64,000 bases of DNA from Acinetobacter haemolyticus (GTDB taxonomy: Bacteria > Pseudomonadota > Gammaproteobacteria > Pseudomonadales > Moraxellaceae), in assembly GCF_900406815.1 (NCBI RefSeq), contig NZ_OVCN01000005.1, forward strand, positions 62,001-126,000, read 5' to 3'. The notes under the pieces were generated by a model. That model worked only from the letters and a program-made list of their open reading frames with translations. It had not been told where the DNA came from and did no database searches. Made by a program: the position numbers and the translations under genes. Below are positions 10,285-18,716 of this stretch, one piece after another. Each line of letters begins with the position of its first letter. Position 1 is the stretch's first letter.

Positions 10285-11118
10285 ATGATTAAAGTACCGT
10301 CTCCTGCCAAGCTGAATTTATTTTTGCATATCACAGGTCGCCGTGAAAATGGTTACCATGAACTGCAAACTATTTTCCAATTGATTGATTTATATGATTG
10401 GATGAGTTTCGAACCGTATGAAAATGAAATAATTCAAATTGAAGGCTTGGCAGACGTACAACTAGAACAAAATTTAATCTATCGCGCAGCACAACTTTTA
10501 CGCCCCCATGCCAAAAAACCTTGTGGATTAAATATTCATATCGAAAAAAATATCCCGATGGGGGCTGGTCTAGGCGGTGGTTCATCCAATGCTGCGACGA
10601 CACTCATCGTACTGAATCAACTATGGCAATGTGACTTAAATGAGCAGCAACTTGCCGACTATGGCGTACAACTTGGGGCTGATGTACCGATCTTTGTTTT
10701 TGGACGTAATGCGTGGGCTGAAGGTATAGGTGAACATTTATCATTCATAGACTTAGCTCAAAAAAAATTCATAATTCTAAAACCTGACTGTTTTATCAGC
10801 ACTCAATTGCTATTTTCACAAAAAACATTGACAAGAGACTCTAAGATCACTAAATTTTGCGCCTATCAGTTAGAACCTTCCAGTTTCGGAAATAACTTTG
10901 AACCTCTGGCTCGAACGTTATATCCTGAAGTTGAAGAAGCAATGCAATATTTAGATCAGTTTGGTCTAGCAAAGCTTACAGGTACAGGTGCTTGTGTTTT
11001 TACTGAAGTAACTGATGAAATGAATGTTGAGTTGATTTTGAAAAATGCGCCATGTAAAGCTTACCTGGTCAACAGTTTGACAGAATCACCGTTAAGACAT
11101 TTCAAAGTTGCACGTTAG
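10285..11118 (+). CDS. ispE: 4-diphosphocytidyl-2-C-methyl-D-erythritol kinase IspE
   Basis: IspE phosphorylates CDP-methylerythritol in the non-mevalonate isoprenoid pathway. The ATG at 10285 gives MIKVPSPAKLNLFLHITGRR, the family N-terminus; the longer frame from 10222 runs inside lolB. The GHMP-kinase ATP loop PMGAGLGGGSSNAA lies near residue 92. A LGADVPIF motif follows near 131, and a C-terminal GTGACVF. It has 277 residues. Its TAG stop shares two bases with the first tRNA-Gln gene, so the mRNA and tRNA precursor are probably one transcript. Confidence 0.96.
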   Translation: MIKVPSPAKLNLFLHITGRRENGYHELQTIFQLIDLYDWMSFEPYENEIIQIEGLADVQLEQNLIYRAAQLLRPHAKKPCGLNIHIEKNIPMGAGLGGGSSNAATTLIVLNQLWQCDLNEQQLADYGVQLGADVPIFVFGRNAWAEGIGEHLSFIDLAQKKFIILKPDCFISTQLLFSQKTLTRDSKITKFCAYQLEPSSFGNNFEPLARTLYPEVEEAMQYLDQFGLAKLTGTGACVFTEVTDEMNVELILKNAPCKAYLVNSLTESPLRHFKVAR

Positions 11119-11191
11119 GGGCGTCGCCAAGTGGTAAGGCAGCGGGTTTTGATCTCGCCATCCGTTGGTTCGAATCCAGCCGCCCCTGCCA
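11117..11191 (+). tRNA. tRNA-Gln (UUG), copy 1
   Basis: A 75-base tRNA including encoded CCA. The acceptor stem is AGGGGCG/CGCCCCT, the anticodon loop TTTTGAT carries TTG, and the T-loop is GGTTCGAATCC. Its first two bases are the last two of the ispE stop codon. Confidence 0.97.
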
Positions 11192-11216
11192 ATTTTCACC
11201 TGTAGATGTATGTAAT

Positions 11217-11291
11217 AGGGGCGTCGCCAAGTGGTAAGGCAGCGGGTTTTGATCTCGCCATCCGTTGGTTCGAATCCAGCCGCCCCTGCCA
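11217..11291 (+). tRNA. tRNA-Gln (UUG), copy 2
   Basis: Identical 75-base copy, 25 bases after copy 1, with the same TTG anticodon and encoded CCA. Confidence 0.97.
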
Positions 11292-11309
11292 TTACAGATC
11301 ATCAAATTT

Positions 11310-11384
11310 AGGGGCGTCGCCAAGTGGTAAGGCAGCGGGTTTTGATCTCGCCATCCGTTGGTTCGAATCCAGCCGCCCCTGCCA
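11310..11384 (+). tRNA. tRNA-Gln (UUG), copy 3
   Basis: Identical 75-base copy, 18 bases after copy 2, with encoded CCA. Confidence 0.97.
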
Positions 11385-11469
11385 TATCTTTAGACAGACT
11401 TGTTTTATCTCGATGTTTGATCAAATATATTGACAATATCACGTAAAACGATTAAAGTTCTGCCGCATT

Positions 11470-11544
11470 AGGGGCGTCGCCAAGTGGTAAGGCAGCGGGT
11501 TTTGATCTCGCCATCCGTTGGTTCGAATCCAGCCGCCCCTGCCA
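11470..11544 (+). tRNA. tRNA-Gln (UUG), copy 4
   Basis: Identical 75-base copy, 85 bases after copy 3, with encoded CCA. The longer spacer before it could hold a processing or promoter site. Confidence 0.97.
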
Positions 11545-11571
11545 TATAATAGATTGCTTTTAAACTACCCG

Positions 11572-11690
11572 TTGGAAAATTTTTTAATTTTTCTTTAGCG
11601 CTTGGGTGAAGTATTCTTCATATAGCCCTCTTTGGAAAATCATAGATTTTTCTCTTGCGCTCGGGTGAAGCGTTGCTTCACGTAATCCTC
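11572..11690 (+). repeat. Two imperfect 59-base tandem repeats (period 60) upstream of prs
   Basis: Unit 1 (11572-11630) and unit 2 (11632-11690) both begin TTGGAAAAT, contain GCGCTYGGGTGAAG in the middle and end near CCTC. Each carries a small hairpin: TGAAG-TATT-CTTCA in unit 1 and GTGAAGC-GTT-GCTTCAC (11665-11681) in unit 2. They lie between the tRNA array and the prs start, so they form the prs leader. No known riboswitch was recognised. Confidence 0.85.
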
Positions 11691-11703
11691 GCTCAGGTGC
11701 TTC

Positions 11704-12657
11704 ATGCCCAATCTTGTCGTTTTTAGTGGAAGTGCTCATCCACAATTTGCTCAAAAAGTCGTAAGTCATTTACATATCCCTTTAGGTGCTGCTTCAGTTA
11801 GCAAGTTCTCTGATGGCGAAATTTCAGTTGAAATTACTGAAAATGTACGTGGTAAAGACGTTTTTATCGTTCAATCTACTTGTGCGCCAACCAATGACAA
11901 CCTTATGGAAATCTTGGTGATGGCTGATGCTTTGCGTCGTGCAAGTGCGGGTCGTATTACTGCTGTTATTCCTTACTTCGGATATGCGCGCCAAGATCGT
12001 CGTCCACGTTCTGCTCGTGTACCGATCACAGCTAAAGTTGTTGCTGATATGCTGACAACTGTAGGTATTGACCGTGTTGTAATGATTGACTTACACGCAG
12101 ACCAAATTCAAGGTTTCTTTGATATCCCTGTTGACAACATCTACGGTACACCAGCGTTACTTGCTGACTTACGTCAACAACAACATGATAACTTGATGGT
12201 GGTTTCACCTGACGTTGGTGGTGTTGTTCGTGCGCGTGCTGTTGCAAAACAATTAGGTGATATTGATTTAGCGATTATTGATAAACGTCGCCAAAAAGCA
12301 AATGAATCACAAGTGATGCATTTGATTGGTGATGTAAAAGATCGTGACTGTGTCATCGTTGATGACATGGTAGATACAGCAGGAACGCTTTGCAAAGCTG
12401 CTGATGCACTGAAACAATTTGGTGCACGCCGCGTTATTGCTTATGCAACTCACCCTGTTTTATCAGGTAAAGCGATTGAAAACCTACAAAACTCTGTCAT
12501 TGATGAATTGGTTGTCACTGACACCATTCCTCTTTCAGATGAAGCAATGAACTTAGGTAAAATTCGCCAAGTTTCTGTTGCTAGCATGGTTGCTGAAACA
12601 ATTCGTCGTATTAATAACGAAGAATCTATTAGCGCTATGTTCGATAGTTATCTATAA
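11704..12657 (+). CDS. prs: Ribose-phosphate pyrophosphokinase Prs
   Basis: Prs makes PRPP from ribose-5-phosphate and ATP, feeding nucleotide, histidine, tryptophan and NAD synthesis. The 317-residue length is typical. The ATP-loop segment [20 protein letters not shown] lies near residue 93, [12 protein letters not shown] near 165, and the PRPP loop [13 protein letters not shown] near 218. It follows the tRNA-Gln array and the 60-bp repeats. The ATG lies in GGTGCTTCATG with only a weak ribosome site. It ends at a strong terminator. Confidence 0.97.
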   Translation: MPNLVVFSGSAHPQFAQKVVSHLHIPLGAASVSKFSDGEISVEITENVRGKDVFIVQSTCAPTNDNLMEILVMADALRRASAGRITAVIPYFGYARQDRRPRSARVPITAKVVADMLTTVGIDRVVMIDLHADQIQGFFDIPVDNIYGTPALLADLRQQQHDNLMVVSPDVGGVVRARAVAKQLGDIDLAIIDKRRQKANESQVMHLIGDVKDRDCVIVDDMVDTAGTLCKAADALKQFGARRVIAYATHPVLSGKAIENLQNSVIDELVVTDTIPLSDEAMNLGKIRQVSVASMVAETIRRINNEESISAMFDSYL

Positions 12658-12676
12658 TAGCCCAGCTTTTTTCAAG

Positions 12677-12698
12677 CCCTGCCCTTTGGCAGGGTTTT
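12677..12698 (+). terminator. prs terminator
   Basis: Perfect 7-bp GC-rich stem CCCTGCC/GGCAGGG with loop CTTT, then TTTT. Confidence 0.9.
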
Positions 12699-12753
12699 CT
12701 ATCACTAAACTGGTCGCAAGTTTAGTTCATTAAACTCCAATGAGGATATGCCC

Positions 12754-13050
12754 ATGGCAAACTTCGTATTAAATGCTCAAGCACGTGAAGCTGCACAACA
12801 AGGGAAAGGTTCGAGCCGCCGCCTTCGTCACGCAGCTCAAATCCCAGCAATCATCTATGGTGGTAGCGCTGAGCCTGTAGCAATTACTTTAGAACTTCGT
12901 GAAATCGTTAAAGCTTTAGAAAACAATGCGTTTTTTGAAGAAGTTATCGAAATCAAAATCGGTGACAAAGTTGAAAACGTTAAAATCCAAGCGTTACAAC
13001 GTCACCCAGCTAAAAACACACCTATGCACGCTGACTTCAAACGCGCATAA
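12754..13050 (+). CDS. rplY: 50S ribosomal protein L25
   Basis: L25 binds 5S rRNA on the large subunit. The 98-residue form lacks the C-terminal TL5/CTC domain, as in enterics. Features are the basic N-terminal GKGSSRRLRHAAQIPAIIYGG and the C-terminal RHPAKNTPMHADF. The ATG at 12754 is chosen because GAGGA lies at the right distance, about 7 bases away; the in-frame ATG at 12748 is too close to it. pth follows 19 bases later, so prs-rplY-pth keep the common order. Confidence 0.95.
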   Translation: MANFVLNAQAREAAQQGKGSSRRLRHAAQIPAIIYGGSAEPVAITLELREIVKALENNAFFEEVIEIKIGDKVENVKIQALQRHPAKNTPMHADFKRA

Positions 13051-13069
13051 GTGTTAAAGGCGTAAATTA

Positions 13070-13651
13070 GTGTCAAATATTTCGCTAATTGTTGGTTTGG
13101 GCAATCCTGGAAAGGAATATGCCCAGACCCGTCACAATGCAGGTTTTTGGTTCGTCGAACAACTTGCAGATCGTTATGGTATTTCCTTAAAAGCAGATCC
13201 AAAGTTTCACGGATTCAGCGGTCGTGGTCAGATTGAAGGTCATGACGTACGCTTATTATTACCCACAACGTTTATGAACCGTTCTGGTCAAAGTGTTGCC
13301 CCTTTCGCTAAATTTTATCAAATTTCTCCTGAATCAATTCTTGTTGCTCATGATGAACTCGATATGGATCCTGGCGTTATTCGTTTAAAATCAGGCGGTG
13401 GACACGGCGGACATAATGGTCTACGTGATATCGTTCCTCATATTGGTGCTAACTTTCATCGTTTACGAATTGGAATTGGACACCCTGGCTCCAAAGAGCG
13501 TGTTTCAGGCCACGTGCTCAATAAAGCACCTAGCAGCGAACAACACTTGATGGATGCAGCTATTGATCATGCACTTTCTAAAGTGAAATTACTTGTTGAT
13601 GGACAGGTTTCACTTGCCATGAATCAAATTAATGCTTACAAACCCGCTTAA
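13070..13651 (+). CDS. pth: Peptidyl-tRNA hydrolase Pth
   Basis: Pth frees tRNA from peptidyl-tRNA that drops off the ribosome. It has 193 residues with a GTG start. The signature GLGNPGKEYAQTRHNAGFW contains N12 and the catalytic H22. TTFMNRSGQSV near residue 64 and HDELDMDPG near 93 supply the other substrate-site residues, followed by GGGHGGHNGLRD. It is probably translated from the rplY transcript. Confidence 0.96.
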   Translation: MSNISLIVGLGNPGKEYAQTRHNAGFWFVEQLADRYGISLKADPKFHGFSGRGQIEGHDVRLLLPTTFMNRSGQSVAPFAKFYQISPESILVAHDELDMDPGVIRLKSGGGHGGHNGLRDIVPHIGANFHRLRIGIGHPGSKERVSGHVLNKAPSSEQHLMDAAIDHALSKVKLLVDGQVSLAMNQINAYKPA

Positions 13652-13796
13652 CCTTGAACTGAATTGTTGAACAATCGCGCTTGCCATATTGCTCATTTAG
13701 GCGCAAAATGCGCATCAAACCGCCTATAGCCTGCGGAAAACGTGACAAGTCAACCATAAGATATTCATCTTAGGTCTTACTCAGGAGACGCTAGCC

Positions 13797-14177
13797 ATGC
13801 TATCTCGTTTATTAAAATGTAAAATTCACCGTGCAGTTGTGACACATGCTGAGCTTCATTACGAAGGTTCTTGCGCAATTGATGGTGTATTGATGGATTT
13901 AGCAGGGATTCGTGAATACGAAGAAATTCACGTATGGAACGTAACTAACGGCAAACGCTTCACAACGTATGCAATTCGCGGCGAAGATGACTCAGGTATC
14001 ATTTCAGTCAACGGTGGTGCAGCGCATCAAGCTGATGTAGGTGATTTAGTGATTATTGCAACTTTTGGTGATTTTAATGAAGTTGAAGCCAATCTTCACA
14101 AACCACGCCTCGTTTATGCAAACCCAGACAATACAGTAAATCACACAGCAAACTGTATTCCTGTACAAGTCGCATAA
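13797..14177 (+). CDS. panD: Aspartate 1-decarboxylase PanD precursor
   Basis: PanD makes beta-alanine from aspartate for pantothenate and CoA. It is a 126-residue pyruvoyl enzyme. The self-cleavage site is G24-S25 in YEGSCAIDG, where Ser25 becomes the pyruvoyl group. K9 (CKIHRAV), Y58 and the NGGAAH segment near residue 72 match the active site. CAGGAG upstream of the ATG is a good ribosome site. It is separated from pth by 145 bases. Confidence 0.96.
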   Translation: MLSRLLKCKIHRAVVTHAELHYEGSCAIDGVLMDLAGIREYEEIHVWNVTNGKRFTTYAIRGEDDSGIISVNGGAAHQADVGDLVIIATFGDFNEVEANLHKPRLVYANPDNTVNHTANCIPVQVA

Positions 14178-14195
14178 GCTGTAAAAATTTTCTCC

Positions 14196-14229
14196 AAAAA
14201 GTCATGAGTCACAGCTCATGGCTTTTTTT
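14196..14229 (+). terminator. panD terminator
   Basis: Stem GTCATGAG/CTCATGGC (one G-T pair) with a six-base loop, followed by seven T residues. Confidence 0.87.
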
Positions 14230-14362
14230 ATTGGGTTTGATTTATTCTAACCAATGAAAATACAAAAACACCTACAAATACACTGCTAATTTACCTAACC
14301 AGACTTGCAATAAGTGATCACTATTTATTAAATAAATAGAAAATAACGATAATTTAAACGAT

Positions 14363-16153
14363 ATGGATATTATTAAAACAATCCGCAAAGTCTCTATACT
14401 TGCAGAACTGGATGATGCGGCACTGCACCGCATAGCAAGCCATTGTACTATTCAATATTTACATACAGGACAGTTACTTTATCAAGCACATGATCCAGCA
14501 GATTATGTATATATTATTGTTTATGGTCGCCTCAAACTCACTTCCACAACAGGATTGTTAACTTACTTAGGCCACCACGAAATCATTGGAGAAATGGGTG
14601 TCATTTCCAGACATCCCCATCACGGTACAGTACACGCGGTAAGGAATACAGCTTTGCTGGCAATACCTCAGCAGCAATTTACCGATTTTATCTATAACCA
14701 TCCAACTGTACTATTAGCACTGTCCCGATTAATCATTGCCCGTTCTCAGCCAGAGTTACAACATACTCATGCGATGAGTCATAACCGTACGTTATCAATC
14801 GTTCCCGTTGCATCACAGATCCCAGCAATTCATCTTGCTGAAAAATTAACTGAGCATCTGCAACGTTGGCCCCATGTTCGTCTTATTACAGCAGCACATG
14901 TAGATGCATTATTTGGCAGTGGCTTTAGCCAAACCCCATTAGATTACAGCGCTGATGATTTAAAATTACGTTTATGGTTAGCCAGTTTGGAAGAAAAGCA
15001 TTGCTATGTGTTATATGCCGCCCACAGTCATTCTGATGAGTGGGCAAAACGTTGTTTACATCAAGCAGATCGTATTTTAATTCTAGCTGAAGCGAATTTA
15101 GTTCCCATACACAGCCCCTTAGTAGATGTATTAAATCAATATGAGTGGCAAAGCCCAATTGAATTGGTTTTATTGCGTTCTGAGGGCGATCCTTCTCCCC
15201 ATACATTGGAATGGAAACGGCTTTATCGTGCCCGTGCTCATTATTTTATCCACCCTTGGGCACGAGCGGATATCAGTGCTGTAGCTCGACAGATTTCAAG
15301 CCAAGGACTCGGTCTGGTTCTAGGTGGAGGTGGAGCTCGTGGCTTTGCTCATATTGGTCTCATACGCGCATTGGAACAACTGCATATCCCCATTGATATC
15401 GTCGGTGGAACGAGTATGGGCGCCTTTGTAGCAGCCTTAGTGGCGTGCGGTTTTGATAGTGTTGAAATGACCCATATTGCTTATGAAACCTTTGTCGCAC
15501 GCAATTATCTCAATGATTACACCATGCCAAGAGTGTCGTTAATACGCGGTCAAAGGTTCCATAGTCGGTTACAGGCTATTTTTGGGCAACGTCGTATCGA
15601 AGAACTCAGACAAAGTTATTATTGTATTTCAACCAATTTGTCTACAGGGCAAGCCGTCATCCATGATCAAGGAGAACTTGCAACGTGGGTGGGCACAAGT
15701 ATGAGCGTTCCAGGTGTCGCTCCCCCTGTCGCATGGCATGAAAATTTACTATGCGATGGTGGTGTGATCAACAATCTACCAACCGATGTAATGCAAAACC
15801 TCGAAAGAGGAACAATTATCGCAAGTAATGTCAGTTTAATTGATGATATTCGAGTTCCAGGAATTGGTTTAGAAGAACCTGATCAAAGTGCCTTACTGAA
15901 CTGGAATAAGATCATCAAAGATAAGCTTCTACCCGCGCCTAAACTCGCTGAGATTTTGATGCGTACCGCAACCCTTGCAAGCGATACCATGATTCAAACA
16001 GCTGCGATTGAACGTGCTCATTTACATATTCGTATGCCCATCGAGGGCATAGGGATGTTTGATTGGAATAAACTCGATGAACTGGTGGAACGAGGATACC
16101 AACATGCGATAGAAACGCTGCTCCCGATTCGAGACACACTTCCCCATGCTTAA
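14363..16153 (+). CDS. Cyclic-nucleotide-binding-domain patatin-like phospholipase (NTE/RssA type)
   Basis: A 596-residue two-domain protein. Residues about 10-125 form a cyclic-nucleotide-binding fold (LYQAHDPADYVYIIVYGRLKL, EIIGEMG). A middle region (about 145-305) resembles the linker seen in bacterial NTE homologues. Residues about 313-500 are a patatin lipase: oxyanion loop LGGGGARGFAHIG, nucleophile Ser351 in GGTSMG and Asp465 in CDGG, so the Ser/Asp dyad is complete. It is a predicted membrane-associated (lyso)phospholipase. The first domain keeps few residues diagnostic for cAMP, so ligand binding is uncertain. It converges on the next gene with a 4-base overlap. Confidence 0.88.
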   Translation: MDIIKTIRKVSILAELDDAALHRIASHCTIQYLHTGQLLYQAHDPADYVYIIVYGRLKLTSTTGLLTYLGHHEIIGEMGVISRHPHHGTVHAVRNTALLAIPQQQFTDFIYNHPTVLLALSRLIIARSQPELQHTHAMSHNRTLSIVPVASQIPAIHLAEKLTEHLQRWPHVRLITAAHVDALFGSGFSQTPLDYSADDLKLRLWLASLEEKHCYVLYAAHSHSDEWAKRCLHQADRILILAEANLVPIHSPLVDVLNQYEWQSPIELVLLRSEGDPSPHTLEWKRLYRARAHYFIHPWARADISAVARQISSQGLGLVLGGGGARGFAHIGLIRALEQLHIPIDIVGGTSMGAFVAALVACGFDSVEMTHIAYETFVARNYLNDYTMPRVSLIRGQRFHSRLQAIFGQRRIEELRQSYYCISTNLSTGQAVIHDQGELATWVGTSMSVPGVAPPVAWHENLLCDGGVINNLPTDVMQNLERGTIIASNVSLIDDIRVPGIGLEEPDQSALLNWNKIIKDKLLPAPKLAEILMRTATLASDTMIQTAAIERAHLHIRMPIEGIGMFDWNKLDELVERGYQHAIETLLPIRDTLPHA

Positions 16154-17343
16154 ATGTTATTTACTCTAGGTGCTTGTATCTGATAGTGATCCATCAACTG
16201 ATCTAAATATTGATAAGTTTCTAGATCCAACTCCTGCATATAGGTATCTAAAATCTTTTGGCACTGATGCTGTTTTACAATCGGCATTCGCCGTATAACA
16301 TCAAAGGTCACATCCCACTGGGAGCGAACCAAAGAGGCATATGCAATATGTTGAAGAACCTCCTCATCAATCTGTGCGATTGCCTTCGCTACTGCTTCTC
16401 TTGCAGCATCTTGCATATAATTTACAACAACCAACATATCTGGCCATAAATCACAATGATCTGCCGCAGCCACAATACTTTGAATAATTTCAATTTGTCT
16501 TAATGCAGGTAGATTGGCAACATAACGTTGTGCTTGATCAGATAAACATGCCACCACAGGTAACATATCTTCCCATAATTGATCTTCTTGCGCCGCCTGA
16601 ATGATTGCATTAATAACCTTTTCCCCTTGTTGTACCGCGAGATCCCCCAAATCACGTTTTAACTCATAACCAATATGACTCATCAACGCCAATAACTTGG
16701 GCCAAACCAACCGTTGTGCAGGATCACAAATAATCAAAAGTGCTTTCTCAATTCGTACTTTGGGTAATACATGAACAAGATGATCTATGCGCTCTCTAGA
16801 TTCAATATAAAATGCAATCTCAAGCAGATCACTTTCTTGCTCAATCATCTGAGCAACATCTTGAACAACATCATCTGATAACATCCCAACAAAACGCCCC
16901 ATGGTGACAAAATCACGCTGTTGCAACAGAATATTGGCAATGTCCTTAATTTGATGTGTCGTAAAATAGACCAACAACTCTCTCGCCAATCTCGGATCTA
17001 AATACACTGAAATAGCAGCAAGCGTATCTGCAGGTAGATGCTTCGCAATCTGATATAAATTTTCCGTCGATAAATGTACTGCGATTTGTGCCACAATCAG
17101 AGGATCTAAAAATCTTTTTACCAAGAAAACACTAAATCGATTGGGTAACCAACTCACCCACGATGCCAAATAACGAAAACGTGTTTTTTGTTGATCTTGC
17201 AGCAACTCAATAATTGCAAAACGAAATTGTCTTAAACTCTCTGGTGCAAGTGACTGTAAAAAATCCAATTGTTGCTCTGATACTTTCATGATATGAGCAA
17301 GCTTTATAATTTCTGCATGTACAGCTAATCGAGTCATATACAT
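16150..17343 (-). CDS. Unrecognised all-helical protein, MgtE N-domain-like repeats
   Basis: I do not recognise this gene with confidence. The roughly 397-residue product is predicted soluble and almost wholly alpha-helical, with repeats resembling the N-terminal domain of MgtE magnesium channels and FliG (AQIAVHLSTENLYQIAKHLPAD, ISVYLDPRLARELLVYF, LLQQRDFVTMGRFVGMLSDD). It has no signal peptide or transporter part. The ATG at 17343 overlaps the stop of the upstream 79-residue gene as TGATG, which implies translational coupling; a GTG at 17346 is the alternative start. Its stop overlaps the end of the patatin gene by 4 bases. Confidence 0.75.
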   Translation of the reverse strand: MYMTRLAVHAEIIKLAHIMKVSEQQLDFLQSLAPESLRQFRFAIIELLQDQQKTRFRYLASWVSWLPNRFSVFLVKRFLDPLIVAQIAVHLSTENLYQIAKHLPADTLAAISVYLDPRLARELLVYFTTHQIKDIANILLQQRDFVTMGRFVGMLSDDVVQDVAQMIEQESDLLEIAFYIESRERIDHLVHVLPKVRIEKALLIICDPAQRLVWPKLLALMSHIGYELKRDLGDLAVQQGEKVINAIIQAAQEDQLWEDMLPVVACLSDQAQRYVANLPALRQIEIIQSIVAAADHCDLWPDMLVVVNYMQDAAREAVAKAIAQIDEEVLQHIAYASLVRSQWDVTFDVIRRMPIVKQHQCQKILDTYMQELDLETYQYLDQLMDHYQIQAPRVNNI

Positions 17344-17582
17344 CACCGATTGTCATTTCTGGATCGAAACAAGGCTCGAAGAAAAAAAGGCATTTGAAAC
17401 AAGTGCTGATTGATTTTTCGATTTTCATCTTCAATGGTTTGCTGTAATTGCTGATTGAGCCAAGCAAGATGCTGCTCAGATAATTGTGAAAAATCTTGAA
17501 AGCTCATCACAGGACGCCTAAGTTGCTGTGCAAGCTGCTCTAAGGCTACTGTTTGTTCTTTTGTTGGTTCTTTGCTCATCAT
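17343..17582 (-). CDS. Small unrecognised protein, coupled to the helical-repeat gene
   Basis: A 79-residue product, rich in Q/E, with a helical N-terminal half (EQTVALEQLAQQLRRPVMSF) and a basic tail ending FRSRNDNR. No known domain was recognised. GGAAG lies upstream of the paired ATG codons. Coupling by TGATG to the 397-residue gene suggests the two act together. Confidence 0.65.
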   Translation of the reverse strand: MMSKEPTKEQTVALEQLAQQLRRPVMSFQDFSQLSEQHLAWLNQQLQQTIEDENRKINQHLFQMPFFLRALFRSRNDNR

Positions 17583-17721
17583 CCATTCTTCCGTGTTATT
17601 GTTGTTTTATCTATTCAGTGTAAGCTGAATTAAAAAATATTGGTAACTTTGCAAAAAATAAAAACATTGAGCCCATCATCATATTTTTTCATTTTTATAG
17701 AACGATTCATTCTATAAAAAG

Positions 17722-17752
17722 TTCTCTTTTTCAGAGCAACTTTAGCTATAAT
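17722..17752 (+). promoter_or_regulatory. Probable promoter of the FMN riboswitch-ribB transcript
   Basis: A perfect -10 TATAAT (17747-17752) lies 10 bases before the riboswitch. The -35 (TTCTCT, 19-base spacer) is weak. Confidence 0.5.
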
Positions 17753-17762
17753 CAAATTACAT

Positions 17763-17917
17763 CGCTTCAGGGCGGGGTGAAATTCCCCACCGGTGGTAAG
17801 TTGGGCATTAAACATGAATGACCTAACCAGCCCACGAGCTGGTATATATGTTTATATACTTGCAGATTTGGTGAGATGCCAAAGCCGACGGTATAGTCCG
17901 GATGAAAGAAGACGAAA
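17763..17917 (+). promoter_or_regulatory. FMN riboswitch (RFN element)
   Basis: Conserved RFN blocks appear in order: TTCAGGGCGGGGTGAAATTC, CCCACCGGTGGTA, AGCCCACGAGCTG, GGTGAGATGCC, AAGCCGACGGTATAGTCCGG and ATGAAAGAAGACGA. It lies about 100 bases before ribB. In other gammaproteobacteria this element represses ribB when FMN is abundant. Confidence 0.96.
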
Positions 17918-18013
17918 CCACCGAAACAATCTTTTGGTTTGTTTTGGTATGCGCTTATTTTTACATCAGTCCTGAAATGTTCAACCGTAGCTTATTTACG
18001 AGAGCGTTTCATT

Positions 18014-18673
18014 ATGTCGAGTTTAATTCAACCCGAACTTTTCTTTTCAGCCCTTTCCCCAGCTGAACAACGTATTCAACAAGCTTTAGAAGACATTCGC
18101 CAAGGCAAACCCGTGTTGGTGATGGATGATTTTGACCGTGAAAATGAGGCCGATTTAATTATTGCTGCTGAAACTTTAACAGTCGAAGTTATGGCGCAAA
18201 TGATTCGTGATGGTTCAGGTATTGTCTGTTTATGCCTAACAGAAGCATTGGCTGATCATTTAGCTCTTCCGCCTATGGTCGTGGATAACTCAAGTCAATT
18301 CAAAACTGCATTTACGGTAACAATTGAAGCCGCTCAAGGTGTAACCACAGGTGTCTCGGCCAAAGATCGCGTGACGACTGTTTTCGCCGCGACTCAAGAC
18401 GGTGCTGTAGCAAGTGACCTCAGTCGCCCAGGACATGTATTTCCATTACGCGCACGTGATGGTGGTGTACTCACTCGTCGAGGTCATACTGAGGGAACGA
18501 TTGACCTCGCCCGTTTAGCAGGCTTAAAACCTTCAGGTGTGTTGTGCGAATTAACCAATCCAGACGGCTCAATGGCCTCTGGTATTCAAGTTCTTGCTTA
18601 TGCACAAACCCATGGTCTGACGGTGATCAGTATTGAAGAATTAGTCCAATACCGCTTAAAACATAATGTTTAA
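18014..18673 (+). CDS. ribB: 3,4-dihydroxy-2-butanone-4-phosphate synthase RibB
   Basis: RibB converts ribulose-5-phosphate to the four-carbon unit of riboflavin. The start is the ATG at 18014 ([11 protein letters not shown]). The upstream frame from 17939 is inside the leader. Motifs are the acidic metal loop [12 protein letters not shown] near residue 36, [11 protein letters not shown] near 115 and [20 protein letters not shown] near 140. At 219 residues it is monofunctional, with no fused GTP cyclohydrolase domain. It is controlled by the FMN riboswitch in its leader and ends at a bidirectional terminator. Confidence 0.96.
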   Translation: MSSLIQPELFFSALSPAEQRIQQALEDIRQGKPVLVMDDFDRENEADLIIAAETLTVEVMAQMIRDGSGIVCLCLTEALADHLALPPMVVDNSSQFKTAFTVTIEAAQGVTTGVSAKDRVTTVFAATQDGAVASDLSRPGHVFPLRARDGGVLTRRGHTEGTIDLARLAGLKPSGVLCELTNPDGSMASGIQVLAYAQTHGLTVISIEELVQYRLKHNV

Positions 18674-18679
18674 TTAATA

Positions 18680-18705
18680 AAAGCCTCGATCATTCGAGGC
18701 TTTTT
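18680..18705. terminator. Bidirectional terminator between ribB and the HAD gene
   Basis: Perfect stem AAGCCTCGA/TCGAGGCTT with a TCAT loop, flanked by an A-run and a T-run. Confidence 0.88.
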
Positions 18706-18716
18706 GATCAATATAG

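Noticed and set aside
11092..11433. Open frames on both strands across the tRNA array
   Set aside because: They repeat the same peptide because the tRNA-Gln copies are identical. They lie within tRNA genes and have no ribosome site of their own.
11584..11769. 61-residue minus-strand frame across the prs leader repeats
   Set aside because: It runs through the tandem repeat and into prs. It has no recognisable start signal, and its repetitiveness follows from the DNA repeat.
14178..14362. Possible small RNA between panD and the patatin gene
   Set aside because: Beyond the panD terminator the stretch is AT-rich with no promoter-terminator pair.
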